Of a stretch of DNA of 13,452 nucleotides, positions 1-6,230 are shown piece by piece. The translations under genes were made by a program, and so were the position numbers. A model generated the notes under the pieces. It ran no database searches, had not been told where the DNA came from, and saw only the letters and a list, made by a program, of their open reading frames with translations. Each line of letters begins with the position of its first letter. Position 1 is the first letter of the stretch. This DNA is from Candidatus Eiseniibacteriota bacterium (GTDB lineage Bacteria; JAFGKV01). The stretch lies in NCBI GenBank assembly GCA_025453925.1, contig JALOPK010000091.1, positions 1 to 13,452 of the forward strand, read 5' to 3'.

Positions 1-345
1 GTCGGATGCTGGGATGGAGAAACATGGCAGCCAATCGAGTCACTTGGCTCAGCCGTTCCAACGCGCAAAGAATACGGCGCCTTGGAAGTTTTCCCAAATC
101 CCTTCACATTCGATGCGACCATCAGCATGCGGGGGCCTTCCGGGATGCCGCACAGCGTGCAGATCCTGGACCTCCAAGGGCGGCTCGTCAGAGCACTGGA
201 TCACCATCCCGGCCCCTCGGGCACAGGGTGGGTGAGATGGGATGGCAGAGGCGTCGCAGGCATGCCGCTTCCCAGCGGCACCTATCTGTGTCGGATACGG
301 AGCGCGGGCGGGACCACGAGCATCGCACTCATCAAGCGTCGTTGA
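1..345 (+). CDS. C-terminal end of a secreted repeat protein with FlgD-like Ig / T9SS-A-like domain (5' truncated by the window)
   Basis: The reading frame is open from base 1 and ends at TGA 343-345, leaving 114 residues. It opens with a WDGETW motif, the same WDG-x-x-W signature that closes each repeat of the downstream protein at 675-2174, so the missing part is probably the same kind of repeat domain. From about residue 32 it reads VFPNPF, a patterned beta-rich stretch, then WDGRG and PSGTYLCRI. This PNPF...W(D/N)G...(P/S)GTY layout is that of the C-terminal FlgD-like Ig domain, often labelled T9SS type A sorting domain, of secreted proteins in FCB-group bacteria. It is a tandem paralogue of its right neighbour. 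The role is probably extracellular or surface-associated; no enzymatic function can be read. Whether the tail is a sorting signal here or only a structural domain is unknown. Confidence 0.8.
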   Translation, partial: VGCWDGETWQPIESLGSAVPTRKEYGALEVFPNPFTFDATISMRGPSGMPHSVQILDLQGRLVRALDHHPGPSGTGWVRWDGRGVAGMPLPSGTYLCRIRSAGGTTSIALIKRR

Positions 346-423
346 TCCGCAGTCCCCGGCAGTCACCACAGGGATCGAACAGGGCCTGAGCGTCAAGTCC
401 GCGGGGCCATACTCCCTACATGC

Positions 424-448
424 CGGCCTGGTCAGCCTGACCATGCCG
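424..448. terminator. Near-perfect inverted repeat, possible terminator of the preceding gene
   Basis: CGGC-C-TGGTCAG-C-CTGACCA-T-GCCG is symmetrical except for one mismatch (C428/T444). As RNA it gives about nine pairs around a small loop. It lies about 80 bp after the stop of the truncated gene and before the promoter of the next one. There is no T-run after it. A weaker CCGCC/GGCGG hairpin (446-461) overlaps its right end. It could end transcription or serve as a protein-binding palindrome; the sequence alone does not decide. Confidence 0.4.
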
Positions 449-550
449 CCTCCTTGGGCGGATTGCTGATCAGGTTTCAGTTCGGCAGCCGGCCGCCGAC
501 GAGGGCGCGCCCGCGTCGAGTTGGGGCGATCGTCGTCTCCACACTCCGGA

Positions 551-579
551 TTGACACTCTGGGGCCCATCGGGTAGACT
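551..579 (+). promoter_or_regulatory. Sigma-70-type promoter for the 675-2174 gene
   Basis: A perfect -35 hexamer TTGACA (551-556), a 17-bp spacer and a -10 hexamer TAGACT (574-579, four of six consensus bases) lie about 95 bp before the start codon. The predicted transcript would begin near 586 and carry a leader of about 90 nt with two hairpins. Confidence 0.6.
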
Positions 580-592
580 GGGAGGCGTGAGA

Positions 593-656
593 GGGGCCGG
601 TGTCATGCGTTGTTTCCGGATCCGGCCCCGCCACGGGTCTGGCTCTACGCGAGCCA
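593..656 (+). promoter_or_regulatory. Structured 5' leader: two hairpins ahead of the Shine-Dalgarno site
   Basis: GGGGCCGG (593-600) pairs perfectly with CCGGCCCC (622-629) across a 21-nt loop. TGGCTC (640-645) pairs with GAGCCA (651-656) across a 5-nt loop. The Shine-Dalgarno AGGAGG begins only six bases later, at 663. The pairing is directly visible; any regulatory role is inference. It matches no riboswitch class I recognise. Confidence 0.4.
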
Positions 657-674
657 TGCGCCAGGAGGTGAGCG

Positions 675-2174
675 ATGCAGCGGCAGCGCACCGCCCTTCG
701 AGCATCCGGTGTTTCACGAATCCCTTCTCACGGGCTCCTTACCCTCTGCCTTCTCCTGCTTTCTGGCCCGGTCCTCGCAGCACCTCCTCCGATCTCCGGT
801 TCCCCGGTCCCTGACACCGGGCGTGCGGGAGAGCACTCCGCAACGGCTCGTTCGGGCCTCGATGGGACTGTCTGGTGCCTGTTGGAGTACGATGGAAGTC
901 TGATTGCAGGCGGGGACTTCTCCATGGCGGGGGAGGTCTCCGCGGCCAACATCGCGCGTTGGGACGGGTCCTCGTGGTCAGCGTTGGGGAGCGGCCTCAA
1001 CGGTGTTGCCTACTGCGTGGCGGCGTACGATGGGGACCTGATCGCAGGCGGCGAATTCACGACGGCGGGAGGCATGCCCGCGGCGAGAATCGCGCGCTGG
1101 AACGGGACTACGTGGGCCTCGCTTGGATCAGGAACCAACGCCGGTGTCCGGGCGCTGCTCGACCACCAAGGCACCCTTGTAGTCGGAGGAGACTTCACCG
1201 TGGCGGGAGGAGTCAACGCCTCCAAGATCGCCACCTGGAACGGTTCCCAATGGAGCCCGCTTGGCAATGGCTTCTCGGGTGGCTACAACAACCTCGGGGT
1301 CCGGGCGCTCGCGGTCTGCGATGGGCAGATCGTAGCCGGAGGCTTCTTCACCCATTCAGGGAGCGCGTACACCAACAGAATTGCGCGTTGGGACGGGCAG
1401 GGGTGGCGGCGATTGGGGGCGTGGACGGACGACACGATCTACACACTTCTCACCTATCGTGACCATCTCATCGCCGGATCAACCGTGTGGAACGCCGGCC
1501 AGGGGACATGGGCCAACTTGCTGAGACACTGGGATGGCACGATGTGGGGGGCTATGGGCAACGGGAGTCTTGATCCTCCCTTCCCCAATGCCGTCCGGAC
1601 GCTGACGGTGTACGACCAACGCATCTACGCCGGTGGGCAGTTTCCCCGCGCCGATGGGACCGTCGTGAACTACATCGCTGAATGGAACGGCAGACAGTGG
1701 AGGCCTATCCATTGGTTTCCGGTGAGTTCGGGCATGAATGGGCCCGTGTACGCGCTTGCTCCGTACGGGGGGCTTCTCTTCGCGGGGGGCGAGTTCACCA
1801 CTGCTGGCGGCGTGCCTGCTGAGCGGATTGCCGCATGGGATCACCACAACTGGAGTGACCCTGCGCGGGCGCCGTTGTCTGCATCCGTGGCGACCGACGA
1901 AGGCGTCGTCCCTGACACGTACCCGAATCCATTCGTCGACAGAATGACCGTGCGGTTCACGGTGGACGTGCCGACGCCCGCCAGACTTGACGTATATGAC
2001 CTTGCCGGCCACTGGGTCGCGCGCCTGATGGATGGTCCGGTTGGCGCCGGCACGCATTCCATCACCTGGAATGGCTCGGATCACCGGGGCATCGTGGTGC
2101 CGCCGGGCACGTATGTGTATCGCCTGGCGCTGGAAGGGACCTCTCAGGCGGGGCCGTTGCTCAAGCAGCCGTGA
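675..2174 (+). CDS. Secreted seven-repeat (beta-propeller-like) protein with C-terminal FlgD-like Ig / T9SS-A-like domain
   Basis: The protein has 499 residues. The start is set by a strong AGGAGG at 663-668, six bases before ATG. Residues 1-36 look like a signal peptide: basic start, hydrophobic core LLTLCLLLLS near 21-30, and an A-x-A-type end (VLAAP). Residues about 66-393 hold seven repeats of roughly 40-55 residues, each running x-x-AGG-(D/E/Q)F-x-x-(A/S)GG-x... and ending in W(D/N)G-x-x-W; repeat 5 (about 254-294) is the most divergent. Seven such units suggest a closed seven-bladed propeller. Residues 414-489 (TYPNPF ... ITWNGSD ... PPGTYVYRL) form the FlgD-like C-terminal domain. It is the paralogue of the truncated gene at 1-345. 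No catalytic residues are recognisable; an extracellular binding or structural role is the most that can be inferred. It faces a leftward gene across a 68-bp gap. Confidence 0.9.
   Translation: MQRQRTALRASGVSRIPSHGLLTLCLLLLSGPVLAAPPPISGSPVPDTGRAGEHSATARSGLDGTVWCLLEYDGSLIAGGDFSMAGEVSAANIARWDGSSWSALGSGLNGVAYCVAAYDGDLIAGGEFTTAGGMPAARIARWNGTTWASLGSGTNAGVRALLDHQGTLVVGGDFTVAGGVNASKIATWNGSQWSPLGNGFSGGYNNLGVRALAVCDGQIVAGGFFTHSGSAYTNRIARWDGQGWRRLGAWTDDTIYTLLTYRDHLIAGSTVWNAGQGTWANLLRHWDGTMWGAMGNGSLDPPFPNAVRTLTVYDQRIYAGGQFPRADGTVVNYIAEWNGRQWRPIHWFPVSSGMNGPVYALAPYGGLLFAGGEFTTAGGVPAERIAAWDHHNWSDPARAPLSASVATDEGVVPDTYPNPFVDRMTVRFTVDVPTPARLDVYDLAGHWVARLMDGPVGAGTHSITWNGSDHRGIVVPPGTYVYRLALEGTSQAGPLLKQP
870..1853 (+). 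repeat. Seven tandem protein repeats (WDG/WNG-x-x-W units) encoded in the gene
   Basis: The units end at WDGSSW, WNGTTW, WNGSQW, WDGQGW, WDGTMW, WNGRQW and WDHHNW. Units 1, 2, 3 and 7 share the phrase AGG(D/E)FT-like-AGG and still resemble each other at DNA level, which suggests growth by internal duplication. Unit 5 has lost the AGG(D/E)F phrase and reads AGSTVWNAG. Confidence 0.8.
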
Positions 2175-2202
2175 GGCCTGGAGTTTCCTGTTGAGAAGCC
2201 GC

Positions 2203-2226
2203 CTCTCAGGTCTGCGCCCCTGAGAG
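2203..2226. terminator. Hairpin between convergent genes, likely bidirectional terminator
   Basis: CTCTCAGG (2203-2210) and CCTGAGAG (2219-2226) form a perfect 8-bp stem with an 8-nt loop. It sits in the 68-bp gap between two genes that point at each other, where a shared terminator is expected. No clear T-run follows on either strand, so the call rests on position and symmetry. Confidence 0.5.
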
Positions 2227-2242
2227 ACCGGTGGCCCGCGCC

Positions 2243-3458
2243 TCAGTCACTGCGCTCGGGTTGTCGATTCGCGGATGGAGAGCGGCGTAGTCTCGCCGCG
2301 AGCCGCGACGCCAGAAGGTCACAAAGGCCGAAGGCCAGGGACCCGATGCTGGTCGTCACGTGGCGTGCCCACCACCACCAGTAGGGACGGAGCCGTGGCG
2401 TGCCAAACCAACGGGCGAGGTCTGCGCGGCTCGGCGCGAAGTAGTTGAGCAGATCCAGCAGGCGAACGGGGTGGAACACGGCATCTTCCTGGAAGCGCCA
2501 TTTCTGCAGGATGAGCCTCGTCAGGCGGCGCCGTTCCTCGATTGGCTGAAGGGTCCTGGCAGGGTCCACGAACGCCTTCACGAGTCCGCGCCCGAGCCGT
2601 GCGTGCCGGGCCGGCGCGCGGAGCCGCTGGAGCACCGGCGCCGGAGGGCCAATTCCGAACATGGCCTGCACGGCCGTGAATGCGCCGCTCGCCGCCGATT
2701 CCGCGCCCCAGGAGCGGGCGGTTGACACCATTCTCTCCCAATCCACTTCGCCATAGCGCTGCAATGCCATTGCAACGTCCAGCATCTGGGTCAACCATCC
2801 ATCGAGGAGGATGCGGCGGGGCAGCAGGGGTGCCGTGGGGAAGTACCGCACCGCGGGGCAGTGCTTCACCGCGTGGAGGCACAGACCAAGAAGGTCGTCA
2901 ACCGGCTCCAGCACCTGCACCAGTGCGGCGCCTATCTGCACGGGCACGGAACGGCCGATGAGCCCGGCCACGTCGATGGTGAACAGCGTGTACCGATGAT
3001 CCAAGTTCCAGTGCAGTTCCACCGTGGATCCTTGGCCGCCTCCCATCACGCGTTCCAGGTGGAAGTGGTTTCGGTAGTAGTATCCATTCCCCAGGGTTCC
3101 CTTGCGAGGCACTCCTCCGAGGCGTTCGATGGCCTGCAGCGCCGATGGAACGTCACGACGATTCACCAGGACATCGATGTCCGCGAAGCGCCGTAACGAG
3201 GGGTTCCCATATACGTGTTCGGCCAAGACCAATCCCCTGAGAAAGACGGCGGCCGTACCTACCGCCGGGTACATTGCGTAGTGCCCTGTGCAGCAAGGCG
3301 CCGACATTGTTCCGCTCGGCCAGGAACTGCACGCCGCGCCAGACGATTCCCTGTTCCAGGTCGCGGAGTATTGCTTCCTGACGCTGGGCAGAGAAACTGG
3401 AACTGACTGCTGCAAGGACGAGGAGTTCTTCTCGAGTAAGGGATGTCGCTGAGGTCAC
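2243..3458 (-). pseudogene. Nucleotidyltransferase-family protein (NTP_transf_5 type), frameshifted and probably internally deleted
   Basis: The start is GTG at 3458, preceded by AAGGAG with five bases of spacing. That frame gives a typical family N-terminus (EELLVLAAV ... FLAERNNVGALLHRALRNVP) but soon leaves the family and stops at 3153. The next frame then takes up the rest of the family: VFLRGLVLAEHVYGNPSLRR followed by FADIDVLV, the nucleotidyltransferase core with its D-x-D, and on to TGA at 2243. The switch falls near 3260-3272. In relatives I recall about 50 residues between the L-x-R-AL helix and the LLKG-like strand; here only some eight remain. A small deletion with loss of frame, or an assembly error, would explain this. 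The 390-residue frame whose first in-frame start lies at 3415 begins with unrelated residues (MQQSVPVSLP), so it should not be taken as the true protein. The family's substrate is not known. Confidence 0.7.
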
Positions 3459-3487
3459 ACGTGCTCCTTGGGGGTAACTGGGAATCG

Positions 3488-3516
3488 AGGATAGTCTTGA
3501 CCGCCGTGGGCGTCAA
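3488..3516 (-). promoter_or_regulatory. Sigma-70-type promoter for the leftward nucleotidyltransferase gene
   Basis: On the minus strand, TTGACG (3516-3511), a 17-bp spacer and TATCCT (3493-3488) match the -35 and -10 consensus at five and four of six positions. Transcription would begin near 3481, giving a leader of about 23 nt that contains the AAGGAG site. The promoter abuts the ribosome-binding site of the divergent rhomboid gene. Confidence 0.55.
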
Positions 3517-3530
3517 GCGGAGGAATGGGC

Positions 3531-4184
3531 ATGCTGCTCCCGATCCGTGACATCAGCGCGCATCGAGTCCGCGCGCCGGCGACGGTTGCGCTGGTAGCGT
3601 TGTCCGTTCTCGCCTTCGCCATGCAACTGGGGAACGGGCTGACCGCCACGGTCTGGAAGGCGGGGGTCATCCCGTGGGAGCTCACCCACGCGGAGGCGAT
3701 CGAACTCCCCTCCCGACTGCATCCGCTCCTTACTCCCCTTGCCTCGATGTTTCTCCATGGCGGGCTGATTCACCTCGCCGGCAACATGCTCTACCTCTGG
3801 GTGTTCGGACCCAATGTCGAGAAGGCGTTCGGTCGCACGCGTTTCGTATTGCTGTACCTCGGGGCCGGGGTGGCGGGCATGCTCGCCCACGCGTTCTCCA
3901 CTCCCCATTCGGTCCTCCCGGCGGTGGGAGCTTCGGGCGCCGTTGCCGGGATTCTGGGAGCCCACTTGCTTCTGTACCCCCGCGGGAGGGTCAGAGCGCT
4001 CTTGTTTCTGGTGATTTTTCTGTCCATCGTGGATGTTCCGTCGCTCTTGTTGATCGGGGTGTGGGCGGCTCTGCAGGCCGCGGCCGGGTTCACCGGCGCG
4101 ACTGGCTCCATCGCGGTGTTCGCCCACCTTGCCGGCTTCGTCGTGGGGTGCGTGGCCGCTCGCCATCGTCGACCGCCGTCATGA
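3531..4184 (+). CDS. Rhomboid-family intramembrane serine protease
   Basis: The product of 217 residues cuts membrane proteins within or next to the bilayer. An ATG at 3525 is possible, but GGAGG at 3519-3523 is too close to it and correctly spaced (7 nt) from ATG 3531, so the latter is preferred. Visible rhomboid marks, in order: a first hydrophobic helix at about 17-35; FLHGGLIHLAGN, with H81 and oxyanion-hole N85; GASGAVAGILGAH, with nucleophile S135; hydrophobic segments near 151-186; and FAHLAGFVVG, with catalytic H199. All key residues are present, so it should be active. It is compact, with about six membrane segments and no added domains. Its stop overlaps the next gene's start (ATGA), implying translational coupling. 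Physiological substrates cannot be told from the sequence. Confidence 0.93.
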   Translation: MLLPIRDISAHRVRAPATVALVALSVLAFAMQLGNGLTATVWKAGVIPWELTHAEAIELPSRLHPLLTPLASMFLHGGLIHLAGNMLYLWVFGPNVEKAFGRTRFVLLYLGAGVAGMLAHAFSTPHSVLPAVGASGAVAGILGAHLLLYPRGRVRALLFLVIFLSIVDVPSLLLIGVWAALQAAAGFTGATGSIAVFAHLAGFVVGCVAARHRRPPS

Positions 4185-4477
4185 CGCGCTGCGACCGTTG
4201 TGGGCGCGAGATTCTTCCCGACGCTCTCGCGTACCATGTGTGGATGTGGGTGGTTGCGCGCGTGAACGATGAACTCAGCGAAAGCCACTGGCCGGGACTC
4301 CAGGAGGCCATCGACGAGGTCGCGTACCGGCGGGGATCTCTGCCCGAGCCGCTGGTTGCCGCTGATGTACACTGCCGCCGAAGCTACCTCGTATGCCCCG
4401 CCTGCAAGGAACGGCTCCTGGCGAATCCCCTGGGGCGGGGCTGGCCGGACCCGGGGAAGTCAGAGGCCGAGACCTGA
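4181..4477 (+). CDS. Small zinc-ribbon-like protein of unknown function
   Basis: A 98-residue protein whose ATG overlaps the rhomboid stop by four bases (ATGA), so it is probably co-translated with it. It starts MTRCDRCGREI, giving a C4-x2-C7 pair, and near the end reads VCPACKERL, giving C72-x2-C75, with an extra C65. The two CxxC pairs would form one zinc site, with a mostly helical, acidic and aromatic stretch between (about 15-50). No enzyme motif is visible and I do not recognise the family. The 3' end overlaps the convergent TtcA-like gene by 18 bp. It could be a regulatory or chaperone-like partner of the membrane protease, but that rests only on the coupling. Confidence 0.75.
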   Translation: MTRCDRCGREILPDALAYHVWMWVVARVNDELSESHWPGLQEAIDEVAYRRGSLPEPLVAADVHCRRSYLVCPACKERLLANPLGRGWPDPGKSEAET

Positions 4478-5221
4478 CTCCTGATCCAGCGAGTCGTCCA
4501 CGACGGCGGCGGCACCTGGGACGACTCCGGCCATTGCCTGCCGGTGCAAGGCCCCAAGCAGGCTTCGTTTCGCATAGGGATGATCGCGGACGATCGAATC
4601 CAGCCAGGATCGCGCGAGCGTGCGCCTCGACGCTGCGGAGAACTCGCAGATCGTGTTCGAGACCGGGAGTCTCTCCACCCGTGCCAAGCGCTGCAGTGAA
4701 CGTTCGGAGACGAAGTAGAGTGGTCGGATGAGGCGGAACCTCCCCTGGAAGTACGCCTGAATGGGGAGGATTCCCCCAAAGCGGCCCTGGAGGAAGAGGT
4801 TCATCAGAGCGGTCACCGCCACGTCGTCGGAGTGATGCCCGAGCGCCACCACCGAACTGCCCAGACGTTCCGCAGTCTCGAACAACGCCTTCTTCCGATT
4901 CCACGAGCAGGAGAAACACGGCGACCGGCGCGCATCGGGTGGAGGCCTCAGGTTGGCCCGCACCGTCAGGAGCGGCATGTCCAGGCGTGCCAGCCATGCT
5001 TCCAGCGCATGAGCCGGGCCATCACCGACCGCGGAGTCGGCCACGTGAACGGGCAGGAGTTCATGCGTGTGCGCGTGGATCCGCCGCTGCCACCACAGCA
5101 GGTACAGAAGCCCCACGCTGTCCTTGCCACCGGATATTCCGACCACAATCCGGTCGGCAGGTTCGATCAGGCCGAAGGTTGCGGCCGCCTTATCGAGGCT
5201 CTTTACCAGCCTGAAGACCAC
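4460..5221 (-). CDS. TtcA-like PP-loop ATPase / iron-sulfur tRNA thiolation enzyme
   Basis: The product of 253 residues belongs to the family that includes TtcA, which makes 2-thiocytidine at position 32 of some tRNAs using ATP and a [4Fe-4S] cluster. Visible are the PP-loop SGGKDS (30-35), the GHHSDD nucleotide-site motif (128-133), a CFSC pair (C102, C105) in the place of the TtcA CxxC, and C192 in NTICEFS, matching the third cluster cysteine. The second cysteine sometimes found after that position in TtcA is absent here, but the three cluster ligands are in place. The likely start is GTG 5221, with KSLDKA...IEPADRIVVGI aligned as in relatives; no good Shine-Dalgarno is seen, and an ATG is lacking upstream. 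It follows the membrane-protein gene by 32 bp on the same strand, so the two probably form an operon. The exact tRNA target is uncertain because paralogues in this family differ. Confidence 0.85.
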   Translation of the reverse strand: MVFRLVKSLDKAAATFGLIEPADRIVVGISGGKDSVGLLYLLWWQRRIHAHTHELLPVHVADSAVGDGPAHALEAWLARLDMPLLTVRANLRPPPDARRSPCFSCSWNRKKALFETAERLGSSVVALGHHSDDVAVTALMNLFLQGRFGGILPIQAYFQGRFRLIRPLYFVSERSLQRLARVERLPVSNTICEFSAASRRTLARSWLDSIVRDHPYAKRSLLGALHRQAMAGVVPGAAAVVDDSLDQESGLGL

Positions 5222-5253
5222 GGACGATGGCTGCGCCCGCGGGTCGGATCGGG

Positions 5254-5970
5254 TCAGGTCTGCTCCCCGGGAGCCGTGGGAAGCAGAGGAGCGGGCCGTG
5301 TGTTCTCTTCGTTGATCTCAAGGCCCTCCGAAGTCATCACCATCCGGTAGATCACGTTCTCGGCGGCGGTCACCTGCCGCGTCATGAGATGCTGCACCGG
5401 AGGAAATCCCGGCACGTGGCGCGCATAGGTCAGGATCTGGTTCCACGAGCTCAGATTGCTGTGAGGCATCGGTCGTGCGAAGACCTCCCGGGGCGGCTGC
5501 CCCGGACTCCACGCCACGAGGTCCTTGAGCCGGTAGATCGGCCGGAGCCCCAGCGTCGCTCCCCACGTGGGCCAGTTGATCACCTCGGTGCGAACACCCC
5601 ACGTCACGCCGGGAATCTGCACCAGATCATCGTTCTGCGTGAGCGGGTCATCCGTTCGCGAGATGTTCAGCATGGTCGCGGTATCCCCGCGGGTCCACCA
5701 GACCTGGACCACGCCGACGGGATCCCGGCCTTGGAGGATGGGGAACTCCTGAAGCTTCCGCCCCACGAAGAAGGACCCCACGCCCGCGATGATGAGGACG
5801 AGAGCGACGAGGACGCGCGCCAAGGTGGCGAGGCCAACCAGCACTCCGAGGAGCGTGCCTCGAGACACGTTTCGGCTCTTCCCGCCCTTCAGAGCGTACA
5901 GCCCCAACACAACCGCCAGGAGGGAGGCCCATACTATGGCGGGCAGTTCAGTCTGCAGGAAGTTTTCCAT
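5254..5970 (-). CDS. Membrane-anchored protein of unknown function, two N-terminal helices
   Basis: A 238-residue protein. A longer frame opens at 6033, but GGAGG lies seven bases before the ATG at 5970, which gives the better start MENFLQTELP. Residues about 10-27 and 41-69 are hydrophobic membrane segments separated by a short basic loop (KGGKSRNVSR), which would sit in the cytoplasm and place both ends outside. The rest (about 72-238) is soluble, with a Trp-rich region (VVQVWWTRGD; TWGVRTEVINWPTWG; LRPIYRLKDL) and a proline-rich tail. There are no metal sites, transport motifs or catalytic triads that I can name. It lies 32 bp upstream of the TtcA-like gene on the same strand and is probably co-transcribed with it. 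Confidence 0.8.
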   Translation of the reverse strand: MENFLQTELPAIVWASLLAVVLGLYALKGGKSRNVSRGTLLGVLVGLATLARVLVALVLIIAGVGSFFVGRKLQEFPILQGRDPVGVVQVWWTRGDTATMLNISRTDDPLTQNDDLVQIPGVTWGVRTEVINWPTWGATLGLRPIYRLKDLVAWSPGQPPREVFARPMPHSNLSSWNQILTYARHVPGFPPVQHLMTRQVTAAENVIYRMVMTSEGLEINEENTRPAPLLPTAPGEQT

Positions 5971-6000
5971 CGTCTCTCCTCCAGGGGAGGACCGCACCGG

Positions 6001-6035
6001 CGACAGGCTGTCGTCCATGGCGCATGTCGCCATGG
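6001..6035. promoter_or_regulatory. Two adjacent palindromes upstream of the membrane-protein gene
   Basis: CGACAG-G-CTGTCG (6001-6013) is followed at once by CCATGGC (6015-6021) and GCCATGG (6029-6035) around a 7-nt spacer. Both are perfect. They lie 31-65 bp before the ATG at 5970 (minus strand), in the expected leader. A third small palindrome, CGTGA-TC-TCACG, lies at 6094-6105. They may be operators or RNA hairpins. Confidence 0.35.
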
Positions 6036-6187
6036 GAACAGGCCGGACCTTGGTCCCCCGTCGTTCGGTTCCCGCACGCCATCACAACGGAGGCGTGATC
6101 TCACGGGGAGGCCTTGACTCGCATGGCTGCGCAGGCTACGGCCGGCGCAATGCGGGCTTGGCCGCCCACACGACGGTTGCTGTTGCC

Positions 6188-6216
6188 TATTTCTTACACG
6201 GGCCCCGCGCTGTCAA
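6188..6216 (-). promoter_or_regulatory. Possible promoter of the membrane protein / TtcA-like gene pair
   Basis: On the minus strand there is a perfect TTGACA (6216-6211), placed just after the end of the PHP gene. The -10 is weak: GAAATA at 17-bp spacing or AGAAAT at 16, after a TGTAAG stretch. The -35 lies inside a short inverted repeat CTGTC-AA-GACAG (6210-6221), whose half-site recurs in the palindrome at 6001-6013. The leader would be about 210 nt. The 260-bp gap 5971-6230 holds no convincing gene. Confidence 0.35.
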
Positions 6217-6230
6217 GACAGTCGCAGTCA

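Noticed and set aside
49-717. 222-codon minus-strand frame covering the first gene end and the intergenic region
   Set aside because: Low-complexity Arg/Pro composition, overlaps the promoter, leader and signal-peptide region of the real gene, and no domain is visible.
3525-3530. Earlier ATG for the rhomboid gene
   Set aside because: The Shine-Dalgarno touches this ATG; spacing fits ATG 3531 instead. The difference is only two residues.
5971-6033. 21-residue N-terminal extension of the membrane protein
   Set aside because: It crosses the GGAGG site that serves the ATG at 5970 and the adjacent palindrome; the extension has no membrane or signal character.
2243-6230. Selenocysteine (in-frame TGA) as the explanation for broken or short genes
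   Set aside because: The broken nucleotidyltransferase changes frame rather than meeting a TGA in frame, and no gene end continues with family similarity past its TGA.
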